Shown piece by piece: positions 17,191-26,859 of a DNA stretch of 64,000 nucleotides. The DNA comes from an uncultured Pelagibacteraceae bacterium (GTDB lineage: Bacteria; Pseudomonadota; Alphaproteobacteria; Pelagibacterales; Pelagibacteraceae). The notes below the pieces were generated by a model. That model saw nothing but the letters and a program-made list of their open reading frames with translations, did no database searches and was not told where the DNA came from. Within the stretch, counting starts at the first letter, position 1. Every line of letters starts with the position of its first letter. A program made the position numbers and the translations under genes. The DNA is taken from contig CABYIV010000001.1 of the NCBI GenBank assembly GCA_902519255.1, positions 310,001-374,000 on the forward strand, in the 5' to 3' direction.

Positions 17191-20019
17191 ATGATATTAA
17201 AAAGCTTTTTTAAAAATCTTAAAAAAGATTTTAATAATAAAAGTTTTAACGGATTTGAATTTAATTCAAAAAAAATAAAAAAAAATTATATATTTTTTGC
17301 AATACAGGGTAGTAAATTTAATGGAAATAATTTCATAAATGATGCCATTAAAAGAGGAGCACGAATAATTGTATCAAATAAATTTAAAACTGGAATCAAT
17401 AAAGGTGTATTATATATAAAAGTAAGCGATCCTAGATTAGCCTTATCAAGTTTTGCAAATAAATATTATAATAAAAAACCAAATAATATAATTGCTGTAA
17501 CTGGTACAAACGGTAAATCATCTATAGTCAATTTTTATTACCAGATATTAAAATTTAATAAAAAAAAAGTAGCCTCAATTGGAACCCTAGGCGTCAAATC
17601 GAATGGTGTTAGCTTAAAACTTAATAATACAACTGCTGATGCTATTACAATTAATAAAATACTTGCAAATTTAAAAAAAAAAAAAATTGAAAATGTAATT
17701 TTAGAAGCATCAAGTCATGGTCTTCATCAAAAAAGATTACATGGTATTAAATTTAGCACATCTATATTCACTAATTTAAGCAGAGATCATTTAGATTATC
17801 ACAAAAATTATAAGAATTATTTTAATTCAAAATTAATTTTATTTAATGAGTTGACAAATAAAAATGGAAATTTGATATTTGATAATGATTTTAAATATTC
17901 ACAAATCTTTAAAAAAATAGCTAAAAGAAAAAAATTAAATTTATTAAATATTGGTACATCAGATAGTCATTTAAAAATTAATTCAATTAAAATTTTAAAT
18001 AACTACCAACATATAAAGTTTACTTTTCAAAATAAGGAATATCAATTTAAAACAAGCCTAATTGGAAAAATACAAATTAAGAATTTGATGATGGCTATTG
18101 GAGCAGCGATCAAAAGTAATCTAAGAATTGACGATATTGTTAAAAAAATTAAGTATATTAAACCCGCAAAAGGAAGGCTTGAGATAATCGGAACAACTAA
18201 AGATAATTCAATTATTATTTTAGACTACGCTCATACTCCAGAGGCTCTTAAAACAAGTATAGAAAATATTAAAGAACAATTTGGTTTAAGAAAAATTAAT
18301 ATTGTATTTGGTTGTGGCGGTGAAAGAGATAAAGAAAAAAGACCAATTATGGGCAAAATTGCTAACAAACTATGTAATTATATTTATCTTACAGACGATA
18401 ATCCTAGGAGTGAAAATCCAGAAAATATCAGAGCAAGTATTAAGAAATCAATTTTACCATCTAAAATGATTGAAATACCATCAAGAAAATTAGCTATAAA
18501 AAAAGCAATTTTAAATAGTAAGTCTGATGAGATTTTAATTATTGCAGGAAAGGGACATGAAAACACTCAAGAATATATTAAGAAAAATAAATTTTCTGAC
18601 AAAGATAATATAAAAAAATCAATAATTTTAAAAAATAGAATTTTATCAAATGATTGGAAATTAAATATACTTAAAGAAATTATTAATAACAAAAAATTAG
18701 ATAGAATAAAAAATTTAAAAATTAGCACTAATTCGAAAGAACAAAATAAAGGTAAAATTTTCCTTGGAATTAAGGGGAAATCTTTTAATGGAAATGATTT
18801 TGCAGACGAAGCTCTAAAAAATGGAGCAAAATTAGCAATACTTCAAAATAACAAAAATGATAGTAAAAAAAAGATTAATGTTAAAAGTACTCTAAAATTA
18901 TTATTTAAATTTTCACAAAAGATAAGAATTTCATCTAATGCATCTCAAGTTGCAATTACAGGATCTTCAGGCAAAACCTCACTGAAAGAATTATTAGGAC
19001 AATGTCTTCAAAAAAATTATTCCACAACATTTTCAAAAAATTCATTCAATAATAAATTCGGTTTACCGATTTCATTAATAAATTTAAATAAAGATACAAC
19101 TTATGGAATATTTGAAATTGGAATGGATAAAAAGGGAGAAATAGACTTTTTATCAAAAATAATTAAACCAGACGTTGGAGTTATTACAAATATTAGTTAC
19201 GCGCACGCCAAAAATTTTAAATCTTTATTGGATATAGCTAAAGCCAAATCAGAGATTATTTTCAACATTAGAAAAAATGGTACAATTATATTGAATAAAG
19301 ATGATAATTTTTTTGATTTTTTTTCAAATTTAGCAAACAAAAATAATTTAAATATCATTTCTTTTGGCAAACATAAAAATTCTAATATTAGATTATCTAA
19401 ATTAAAAAAATCTACGAAATCTTATATCATTTATATTGATGTAGCTTCTAAAACTTTTAATTTTAAAATTAATAATAACTTATTACCTTATTTAGATAAT
19501 ATATTGGCTTCTATAGCAGTTTGTAAAAGTTTAAATATCATTGATCAAATAAAAAGTAACTTTTTTTCTAATTATAAAATACCAAGTGGTAGAGGAAATA
19601 TAAAAAAATTCACTATCGGCTCTAAAAAAGTTAATATAATAGATGAAAGTTATAACTCAAATCCATTATCTCTTAATTTCTCAATTAAGAAATTTGATAA
19701 TTTAAAAGTAAATCCAAATAAAAAATTTATGCTACTAGGTGACATGTTAGAATTAGGAAAATATACAAAAAAACTTCATATTGAAGCTGCAAAAGATATC
19801 AATAAGGCAAAGTTCAAAAAGTTGTTTGTTTATGGGAATTATATCACAGAAACATTTAACAAAATTAGAACACAAAAAAGAGGAAAAATACTTAAATCAA
19901 CTAGTGAAATTCTTAATATAATAAAAAATGATTTAAATAATGGTGATTTTTTAATGATAAAGGGCTCAAATTCTACAGGACTAAATCAAATAACCAAACA
20001 AATTGGATCAAAATCTTAA
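17191..20019 (+). CDS. Bifunctional MurE-MurF fusion (muropeptide ligases)
   Basis: 942 residues in a single uninterrupted frame, about the sum of two Mur ligases. Residues about 1-475 are MurE: VTGTNGKSS P-loop near 105, EASSHGL, and the meso-diaminopimelate motif DNPRSEN near 403. Residues about 485-942 are MurF: a second N-terminal domain (FLGIKGKSFNGNDFADEAL), ITGSSGKTSLKE near 590, FEIGMDKKGEI and DESYNSNPLS near 818. Together they would add meso-DAP to UDP-MurNAc-Ala-Glu and then D-Ala-D-Ala. The order matches the separate murE-murF genes of the standard cluster, so a stop-codon loss is the simple origin. A 14-A tract lies at 17673-17686. Confidence 0.95.
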   Translation: MILKSFFKNLKKDFNNKSFNGFEFNSKKIKKNYIFFAIQGSKFNGNNFINDAIKRGARIIVSNKFKTGINKGVLYIKVSDPRLALSSFANKYYNKKPNNIIAVTGTNGKSSIVNFYYQILKFNKKKVASIGTLGVKSNGVSLKLNNTTADAITINKILANLKKKKIENVILEASSHGLHQKRLHGIKFSTSIFTNLSRDHLDYHKNYKNYFNSKLILFNELTNKNGNLIFDNDFKYSQIFKKIAKRKKLNLLNIGTSDSHLKINSIKILNNYQHIKFTFQNKEYQFKTSLIGKIQIKNLMMAIGAAIKSNLRIDDIVKKIKYIKPAKGRLEIIGTTKDNSIIILDYAHTPEALKTSIENIKEQFGLRKINIVFGCGGERDKEKRPIMGKIANKLCNYIYLTDDNPRSENPENIRASIKKSILPSKMIEIPSRKLAIKKAILNSKSDEILIIAGKGHENTQEYIKKNKFSDKDNIKKSIILKNRILSNDWKLNILKEIINNKKLDRIKNLKISTNSKEQNKGKIFLGIKGKSFNGNDFADEALKNGAKLAILQNNKNDSKKKINVKSTLKLLFKFSQKIRISSNASQVAITGSSGKTSLKELLGQCLQKNYSTTFSKNSFNNKFGLPISLINLNKDTTYGIFEIGMDKKGEIDFLSKIIKPDVGVITNISYAHAKNFKSLLDIAKAKSEIIFNIRKNGTIILNKDDNFFDFFSNLANKNNLNIISFGKHKNSNIRLSKLKKSTKSYIIYIDVASKTFNFKINNNLLPYLDNILASIAVCKSLNIIDQIKSNFFSNYKIPSGRGNIKKFTIGSKKVNIIDESYNSNPLSLNFSIKKFDNLKVNPNKKFMLLGDMLELGKYTKKLHIEAAKDINKAKFKKLFVYGNYITETFNKIRTQKRGKILKSTSEILNIIKNDLNNGDFLMIKGSNSTGLNQITKQIGSKS

Positions 20020-21104
20020 TGTTGTTTGAACTTTTTTCAATTCTTGTAGATCAATTTAGTTTTTTGAATGTTTTTAAATATTTAACAGTAAGAACTGGTC
20101 TTTCTATGTTCACAGCTATGTTTATTGTTTTTTTAGTTGGAAACCCATTAATTAATTTTTTTTCTTCAAAACAGATTCATAATCCAATCAGAGAAGATGG
20201 ACCTAGCGACCATATAATTAGAAAAATTGGAACACCTACAATGGGAGGACTAATAATATTACTAGGTGTTTTTTCAGGAGTATTGTTATGGGGTGACTTA
20301 TCAAATCCTTACAATTGGTTTTTAATATTTATTGCAGCTTCTTTTGGATTATTGGGAGCTTATGACGATTATAAAAAAATAAAGTTAAAAAGTTCGAATG
20401 GAATTTCTTCTAAACTAAAGTTCTCTCTACAAATTATTTTAGCTTTGATTGGTATATTTATACTTTATATCACAAGTAATTCTGATCAAATAAACAATCT
20501 ATATTTTCCTTTTTTCAAAAACTTAGTAATCAATCTTGGCTGGTTTTTTATACCTTTTTATATGTTCATATTAGTTGGAGCTTCAAATGCAGTTAATTTA
20601 ACAGATGGTTTAGACGGATTAGCAACAGTTCCTGTTATGTTAGTTGCCGCTTGTTTTGCATTTATTAGTTACGTCTCTGGTAACATAATTTTTTCTGATT
20701 ATCTTCAGATCGCATATATAGAGGGTGTAGGAGAAGCTTCGATTTTTTGTGGATCAATAATCGGGGCTTGTTTAGGTTTTTTATGGTTTAATGCACCACC
20801 GGCAAAAATTTTTATGGGAGACACTGGATCTTTATCATTAGGTGGTTCACTGGGAGCGGTTGGTATAATAACTAAGCACGAAATTGTGTTAGCAATAACA
20901 GGCGGATTGTTTGTTTTAGAAGCTGTTTCTGTGATAGTTCAAGTTATTTCCTATAAATTAACAGGTAAAAGAATATTTAAAATGGCTCCAATACACCATC
21001 ATTTTGAAAAAAAAGGATGGCCAGAGTCAACTGTTGTAATTAGATTTTGGATAATTTCTATTATTCTAGCGATGATTGGATTAGCAACTTTGAAACTTAG
21101 ATAA
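20019..21104 (+). CDS. mraY: Phospho-N-acetylmuramoyl-pentapeptide transferase MraY
   Basis: 361 residues, about ten membrane helices. Signature blocks: GTPTMGGLIILLG, LGAYDDYKKI, SNAVNLTDGLDGLA, APPAKIFMGDTGSLSLGG and APIHHHFEKKGWPE. It transfers phospho-MurNAc-pentapeptide to undecaprenyl phosphate, making lipid I at the inner membrane. Its ATG overlaps the murE-murF stop by one base, as does the next gene's start. Confidence 0.97.
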   Translation: MLFELFSILVDQFSFLNVFKYLTVRTGLSMFTAMFIVFLVGNPLINFFSSKQIHNPIREDGPSDHIIRKIGTPTMGGLIILLGVFSGVLLWGDLSNPYNWFLIFIAASFGLLGAYDDYKKIKLKSSNGISSKLKFSLQIILALIGIFILYITSNSDQINNLYFPFFKNLVINLGWFFIPFYMFILVGASNAVNLTDGLDGLATVPVMLVAACFAFISYVSGNIIFSDYLQIAYIEGVGEASIFCGSIIGACLGFLWFNAPPAKIFMGDTGSLSLGGSLGAVGIITKHEIVLAITGGLFVLEAVSVIVQVISYKLTGKRIFKMAPIHHHFEKKGWPESTVVIRFWIISIILAMIGLATLKLR

Positions 21105-22393
21105 TGAAATTAAAAAATGAAACGTTAAGTAAAAATTTTTTAATTTATGGTTTTGGAAAATCTGGAATTTCATCATTAAAATATTTAAAAAAGAAAAATA
21201 GGTGTTTTATTTTCGATGATGATAAGAAAAAAATTAAAAATAAATATAAAAAATTCTTTATTTCTAAATCAAAATTATCAAATAATAATTTTGATTATAT
21301 AGTTATAAGTCCCGGTATTAATATAAATAGATGCCAGTTATCAAATTATTTAAAAAAGAACCAAAAAAAAATTATTACTGATTTTGATATTTTTTATAAA
21401 TTTAACCCTGAAGTTTTAACAATTACGATTACTGGTACGAACGGAAAGTCAACTACAAGTAAGTTGCTTTATGATATTTTAAAGAAACACCATTATGATA
21501 CTAGGCTAACTGGAAATATTGGAAATCCAATATTAGAGGAAAAAAGAGTTACAAAAAATACTATCTTTGTTATTGAGGCTTCTTCTTATCAGCTGGCTTA
21601 TAGTAAATATTTCAAATCAAAATTTTCTATAATCATTAATATTTCCCCAGATCATTTAGAAAGGCATAATACAATGAAAAATTATGTATTATCAAAATTA
21701 AAATGTGTAATAAGACAAAACGAAAATGATATAGCAATAATAACAAACACAAATTTATTGAAAGACTTATTAAGAACTAAAAATATAAAATCTAAAATAA
21801 TATACGTAAGTAAAAATAAGTATTCACATTTAAAAAATAAATTAAGTAATGATAATTTTAAAAATTCAACAAATTTTCAAAATTTAAATTTTTTATTTGA
21901 GCTATCTAAACATATGAAACTTAATTTAAAAACTGTAATAAAAACTATTAATAAATTTAAACCTTTGAAATTTAGACAGGAAGTGATCCATCAATCAAAA
22001 TATTTAAAAATAATAAACGACTCTAAGTCAACAACATTATCTTCTACTGTTCCATTTTTAGAATCTAATGAAAAAATTTTATGGATCTTGGGAGGATTAT
22101 TTAAAAAGGGTGATAAATTTAATTTAAATAAAAAGTATTTTAAAAATTTAGAAGCATATATTTATGGAAAAGATAGACAAGTTTTCCTCAAACTATTTAA
22201 AAATAAAATTAAAGTTAATCTATCAAAAGATCTGAGAAATACTCTTAAATTAATTCCAAACCTTAAGGATATACGAACAAAAGTTACAGTTTTATTTAGC
22301 CCATCGGCTGCATCATTTGATCAATACAAAAATTTTGAAGAAAGAGGTAGACAATTCAATATGTTAATTAAAAGATATTTACCAATTGAATGA
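21104..22393 (+). CDS. murD: UDP-N-acetylmuramoylalanine--D-glutamate ligase MurD
   Basis: 429 residues. An N-terminal Rossmann-like domain (FLIYGFGKSGISSLKYL), the ATP loop TITGTNGKSTTSKLL, EASSYQLAYS, NISPDHLERH, and a C-terminal domain with NDSKSTTLSST and FSPSAASFDQYKNFEERG. It adds D-glutamate to UDP-MurNAc-L-Ala. Position between mraY and ftsW is canonical; it overlaps mraY by one base and ftsW by four. Confidence 0.95.
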   Translation: MKLKNETLSKNFLIYGFGKSGISSLKYLKKKNRCFIFDDDKKKIKNKYKKFFISKSKLSNNNFDYIVISPGININRCQLSNYLKKNQKKIITDFDIFYKFNPEVLTITITGTNGKSTTSKLLYDILKKHHYDTRLTGNIGNPILEEKRVTKNTIFVIEASSYQLAYSKYFKSKFSIIINISPDHLERHNTMKNYVLSKLKCVIRQNENDIAIITNTNLLKDLLRTKNIKSKIIYVSKNKYSHLKNKLSNDNFKNSTNFQNLNFLFELSKHMKLNLKTVIKTINKFKPLKFRQEVIHQSKYLKIINDSKSTTLSSTVPFLESNEKILWILGGLFKKGDKFNLNKKYFKNLEAYIYGKDRQVFLKLFKNKIKVNLSKDLRNTLKLIPNLKDIRTKVTVLFSPSAASFDQYKNFEERGRQFNMLIKRYLPIE

Positions 22394-23499
22394 ATAAATA
22401 TTTTGATACATTTTATGATTGGTGGAAAAACATCGATAAAACAATTTTTTTGATAATAAGTCTATTATTTTCACTAGGATTGTTCTTTTCTTTAGTTTCA
22501 ACTTCAATAATTGCATCAGATAAATTAAACACAAATTCTTACTATTTTTTTTTAAAACACTTAATTTTTGTTTTAATAGGAATATTTTTAATTTTATTTT
22601 TATCTCTACTAGATCAAAAAATTTTAATTAGGTTATCAATCGTATTATTTGTTATCACATTTATAAGTTTATTCTTAGTTCCTTTAATTGGAGTGGAGGT
22701 TAAAGGGTCAAAGAGGTGGTTAGATATTGGCTCATTACCTAGGTTTCAACCTATTGAAACTTTAAAACCTTTTTTTGTTATTGTTATTTCACTAATAATT
22801 TCATTAGAAAAAAAAAACCTTTATATAAAATATCTCTTGAGTTCAGCCATTTTGGTGCCAATTATAATTTTACTCTTATCTCAACCAGACTTAGGACAAA
22901 CATTATTAATAATCTCTGTTTGGCTCGCTATTATTTTTGTTTCAGGAATAAATTTATTACTTTTTGCAATCTCATTATTAGCTGTGAGTTCATTAACTCT
23001 ATTTTTAGTCTTTTTGGTACCAAAATTTGAATACATAAGAATAAGATTAATGTCATTTTTAGACAATTCTAGCGGCAATAATTACCAGGCTGATAAAGCA
23101 AGTGATGCAATATCCAGCGGAAGTTTTTTTGGAAAAGGAATAGGTGAAGGAACCTTAAATTCAAGAATACCAGAAGCACATACAGATTACATAATTTCTG
23201 TAATTGCAGAAGAATTTGGAGTAATTATCTTGTTAGGTATAATATTACTTTATTTAGTCTTATCTTATAGAGTTTTAAAAAAAATAAATTTTACAAAAAA
23301 TAATAATTTTAAACTTATATTAGTTGGAAGTATTTCAATAATACTATTACAAACTTTCATTCATATTGGTGTAAATATAAGAATGCTTCCTACTACAGGC
23401 ATGACTATGCCATTTATTAGTTATGGTGGTTCTTCAATAGTTGGAACATCAATTTTAACTGGAATAATATTAAATTTGACGAAGAGAAAATTAAATTAG
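22390..23499 (+). CDS. ftsW: Septal peptidoglycan polymerase FtsW (SEDS)
   Basis: 369 residues with about ten membrane segments. SEDS family motifs: VKGSKRWLDIGSLPRFQPIETLKPF, QPDLGQTLLI, YQADKASDAISSGSFFGKGIGEG, LPEAHTDYIISVIAEEFG-type RIPEAHTDYIISVIAEEFG and PTTGMTMPFISYGGSS. It polymerises lipid II at the septum together with FtsI. Four-base ATGA overlap with murD. Confidence 0.96.
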   Translation: MNKYFDTFYDWWKNIDKTIFLIISLLFSLGLFFSLVSTSIIASDKLNTNSYYFFLKHLIFVLIGIFLILFLSLLDQKILIRLSIVLFVITFISLFLVPLIGVEVKGSKRWLDIGSLPRFQPIETLKPFFVIVISLIISLEKKNLYIKYLLSSAILVPIIILLLSQPDLGQTLLIISVWLAIIFVSGINLLLFAISLLAVSSLTLFLVFLVPKFEYIRIRLMSFLDNSSGNNYQADKASDAISSGSFFGKGIGEGTLNSRIPEAHTDYIISVIAEEFGVIILLGIILLYLVLSYRVLKKINFTKNNNFKLILVGSISIILLQTFIHIGVNIRMLPTTGMTMPFISYGGSSIVGTSILTGIILNLTKRKLN

Positions 23500-23500
23500 T

Positions 23501-24577
23501 ATGAAAAATATACTTATAGTAACAGGTGGTTCTGGTGGTCACGTAGTACCATCTACCTCTTTATTTGAACATTTAAAAAACAAATTTTCTGTAAAAATAG
23601 TATCTGATTTGAGAGGAAGTAAATATATAAATACTGAAAAATTTAAATATGAATTAATAGATGTACCTAATTTATTTTTAAAACCTTATTTACTTCCAAT
23701 AAATATTTTTAAATATTTTCTAAACATTTTTCAATCTATTAGATTTTTAAAAAACAATAAGACAAATATCTTGATTAGTACTGGTGGGTACATGACCTTT
23801 CCATTTTGCTTAGCAGCATTTATATTACAAAAAAAAGTTTTCTTGTTTGAGCCTAATAGTGTTTTAGGTAGATCTAACCGTTTTGCTTTAAAATTTTCAA
23901 CAAAAATAATTTGTTACGATGAAAATTTAAGAAACTTTCCAATTAAATTCAATTCTAAAAAAGTTATAGTCAAACCTATTTTAAAAAAAGAGATATATAA
24001 CTTCGAAAAAAATATAGTTAGTTTAAAAAAGGAAATAAAAAAAATTCTTATCATCGGTGGAAGTCAAGGTGCATCGTTTTTTGACGAAAATATTACTGAA
24101 TTAATTATCGAAATTTCAAAAAAACGAAATTTCGAAGTTATACAGCAAATATCAAATAAGAGTAATTTATCATCAATAAAAAATAAATATGACAAATCAA
24201 ATGTAAACTATAAATTTATTGAATTTACCAATGATATTCATGAACTTTATAATGGTATAGATCTAGCAATTACTAGAGGAGGCGCAAATACATTAAGTGA
24301 ACTTTCATTTTTAAATATACCGTTTATTTCAATACCTCTTCCGTCTGCAAGAGACAATCACCAATTTTATAATTCAGAATTTTACTATAAAAAAAATTGT
24401 TGTTGGTTAATAAATCAAAAGAAATTTGAATCTAAAAAATTTTCAAAAATGATATTTGAAATATTTAATGATTATCAAAATTACAACGAAAAATTTAAAA
24501 ATCTTAAGGAAATTACTAAAAAAAATACTTGGAATGATATAAATAATAAGATTATAGAAATTATAGATGAAAATTAA
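23501..24577 (+). CDS. murG: Lipid II synthase MurG (N-acetylglucosaminyltransferase)
   Basis: 358 residues, GT28 family. N-terminal VTGGSGGHVVPS glycine-rich loop, STGGYMTFPFCLAA, FEPNSVLGRSNR, then the second domain with IIGGSQGASFFDENI, AITRGGANTLSELSFLNIPFISIPLPSARDNHQF. It adds GlcNAc to lipid I on the cytoplasmic face. It starts one base after the ftsW stop and overlaps murC by 11 bp. Confidence 0.96.
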   Translation: MKNILIVTGGSGGHVVPSTSLFEHLKNKFSVKIVSDLRGSKYINTEKFKYELIDVPNLFLKPYLLPINIFKYFLNIFQSIRFLKNNKTNILISTGGYMTFPFCLAAFILQKKVFLFEPNSVLGRSNRFALKFSTKIICYDENLRNFPIKFNSKKVIVKPILKKEIYNFEKNIVSLKKEIKKILIIGGSQGASFFDENITELIIEISKKRNFEVIQQISNKSNLSSIKNKYDKSNVNYKFIEFTNDIHELYNGIDLAITRGGANTLSELSFLNIPFISIPLPSARDNHQFYNSEFYYKKNCCWLINQKKFESKKFSKMIFEIFNDYQNYNEKFKNLKEITKKNTWNDINNKIIEIIDEN

Positions 24578-25949
24578 TATCGGAAAAACTGAACTAATTC
24601 ATTTTGTTGGAATTGGTGGCATTGGTATGAGTGGCTTAGCATTAATAATGGATAGTTTAGGTTTTAAAATACAAGGAAGTGACAAATCGGATAATAAAAA
24701 TCTTAATTTACTAAGAAAAAGAAAAATTCCAATTCATTTAAATCATAATAAACAAAATATAAAAAATTGCACTGTATTAGTAGTTTCGTCAGCTATAAAA
24801 AAATCAAATCCTGAATATAGGCATGCTAAAAAATTAAACTTGCCGATATATAAAAGAGGAGAACTACTAGGTCATATAGTTTCTTTAATGAAAAATATTG
24901 TTGTGACAGGATCACATGGCAAAACAACTACAACATCAATTTTGTCAAATATTTTGAATTACGCAAAATTAGATCCCACAATAATAAATGGAGGTGTTTT
25001 GAATTCAATAGGGAGTTCGGCAAAATTAGGAAAAAGCGACTGGAGTTTAGTTGAGTCAGATGAGTCGGATGGAAGTTTTCTTCAAATACCTTTTAATTAT
25101 TCAATAATAACCAACATTGATAACGAACACTTGGATTATTACAGAACTATGAAAAATTTAAAAAATAAATTCATAGAATTTATTGATAAAACACCTTCTT
25201 TCGGAAAGGCTTTTCTGTGTTTAGATGACAAAAATGTAAAAAATATTTTACCAAAAATTAAAAATAACAATTACTATACATTTGGTTTAAATAAGAAATC
25301 AAATTTTCATATTTTCGATATAATTCAGAATAAAAATTATTCAAAATTTAATATTAGAATAAAAATACCGGGTAAAACAAAAATTATAAAAAATATTTCA
25401 ATACCATTGTTAGGTTTGCATAATATTAAAAATGCAACATCTGCATTGGCAGTAGCTTTTTCGATTGGAGTATCAGATAAAATAATTAAATTAGGTCTCA
25501 AAAACTTCAATGGAGTCCAGAGAAGATTTAATTTCTTATTTGAAATTAATAAAGTACCATTTTTCGACGATTATGCTCATCATCCAACTGAAATTTCATC
25601 GGTATTAGATGGTGTCAGCAAAGTATATAATAAAGAAGAAATAGTTTGTATTTTTCAACCACATAGAATTTCAAGAGTAAAGAATTTAAAAATCGAATTT
25701 TCTAAATGTTTTAAAAATGCAAACACAGTTTTACTTTGTCCAATTTATAAAGCTAGCGAAACTATAAAGTTAGGATTCTCATATACTTCATTTGCAAAAT
25801 TAATTGCAAAAAATTCTAAAGTTAATTTGATAATGCTTAAAAATGAAATAGATTTAAAAAAAATTACTAAAAATATTGCCTTTGGAAATAAAATTTTTAT
25901 TGCTATGGGTGCAGGATCTATAACAAATTGGGTAAGAAATCTTAATTGA
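24567..25949 (+). CDS. murC: UDP-N-acetylmuramate--L-alanine ligase MurC
   Basis: 460 residues. Motifs: HFVGIGGIGMSGLALIM, the ATP loop VVTGSHGKTTTTSILS, ESDESDGSFLQI, NIDNEHLDYY, VQRRFNFLFE, FDDYAHHPTEI and FQPHRISRVKNL. It adds L-alanine to UDP-MurNAc, the first peptide step. Its ATG lies inside the end of murG (11-bp overlap). Confidence 0.97.
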   Translation: MKINIGKTELIHFVGIGGIGMSGLALIMDSLGFKIQGSDKSDNKNLNLLRKRKIPIHLNHNKQNIKNCTVLVVSSAIKKSNPEYRHAKKLNLPIYKRGELLGHIVSLMKNIVVTGSHGKTTTTSILSNILNYAKLDPTIINGGVLNSIGSSAKLGKSDWSLVESDESDGSFLQIPFNYSIITNIDNEHLDYYRTMKNLKNKFIEFIDKTPSFGKAFLCLDDKNVKNILPKIKNNNYYTFGLNKKSNFHIFDIIQNKNYSKFNIRIKIPGKTKIIKNISIPLLGLHNIKNATSALAVAFSIGVSDKIIKLGLKNFNGVQRRFNFLFEINKVPFFDDYAHHPTEISSVLDGVSKVYNKEEIVCIFQPHRISRVKNLKIEFSKCFKNANTVLLCPIYKASETIKLGFSYTSFAKLIAKNSKVNLIMLKNEIDLKKITKNIAFGNKIFIAMGAGSITNWVRNLN

Positions 25950-25950
25950 T

Positions 25951-26859
25951 ATGGAATTAAAAGATATTGAAGATTTTAAAAATAAATATAATGCAGATCT
26001 GTTTTTTAATACTGATATCAAAAAATTCAATTGGTTTAATATAGGAGGTAAATCAAAAATCTTTTTTAAACCAAAAAATCTAATAGAATTAAAAGAATTC
26101 CTTAAACTTTATAATAATAGAGGAAAAATGTTTATATTAGGAATGGGTTCAAATGTGTTATTTAAAGATAATACTTATGAAGGAGTTATAATCAAACTTA
26201 GCAACAATTTTAGTACATTATCAAAATTAAAACCAGACACAATAATAGCAGGCTCAGCTTGCCCACAAAAAAAACTTTCAGAATTTGCACTAGAAAATGG
26301 AATAAGTGGTTTTGAATTTATGTACTGTATTCCTGGTTCGGTTGGAGGGGGTCTTCAAATGAATTCTGGATGTTTTGGAACAGAATTTAAAGACAAATTA
26401 ATTTCTCTGCAATGTATTGATTCAAGGGGAAATATAAAAGTTATCCCATCTAACAAAATTAAATTTAAATATAGAAAAATAGAATTAAATGAAAATTTAA
26501 TTTTTTTAAGTGCTACTTTTAAAGGTGATTTATTAAATAAAAATAAAATAAAAAATTTGATGGAAAAATTGGCGATAAAAAAAAATAATTCTCAACCTTC
26601 AAAAATTAAGACTGGGGGTAGTACTTTTAAAAACCCAATCGATCAAACAACAAAAAAAGCTTGGGAACTCATAAAAGAATCAGTTCCAGAAAATATAAAT
26701 TTTGGAGATGCCACTATATCAAAAAAACACTCAAATTTTTTTATTAATAAAAATAACGCTTCATTTGACGAAATGAACTCTTTAATAAATTTTGTAAAAA
26801 AAAATGTTAAAGATAAAACTGGGATTAACATTAATTTAGAAATCAAAATTATAGAGTAA
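25951..26859 (+). CDS. murB: UDP-N-acetylenolpyruvoylglucosamine reductase MurB
   Basis: 302 residues, the short type II length. FAD-binding signature: NWFNIGGKSKIFFKP, LGMGSNVLFKD, SGFEFMYCIPGSVGGGLQMNSG, and FKYRKIEL; the C-terminal part has KTGGSTFKNP with the catalytic serine and FFINKNNASFDEM. It reduces enolpyruvyl-UDP-GlcNAc to UDP-MurNAc. One base separates it from murC and its stop overlaps ddl by one base. Confidence 0.96.
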   Translation: MELKDIEDFKNKYNADLFFNTDIKKFNWFNIGGKSKIFFKPKNLIELKEFLKLYNNRGKMFILGMGSNVLFKDNTYEGVIIKLSNNFSTLSKLKPDTIIAGSACPQKKLSEFALENGISGFEFMYCIPGSVGGGLQMNSGCFGTEFKDKLISLQCIDSRGNIKVIPSNKIKFKYRKIELNENLIFLSATFKGDLLNKNKIKNLMEKLAIKKNNSQPSKIKTGGSTFKNPIDQTTKKAWELIKESVPENINFGDATISKKHSNFFINKNNASFDEMNSLINFVKKNVKDKTGININLEIKIIE

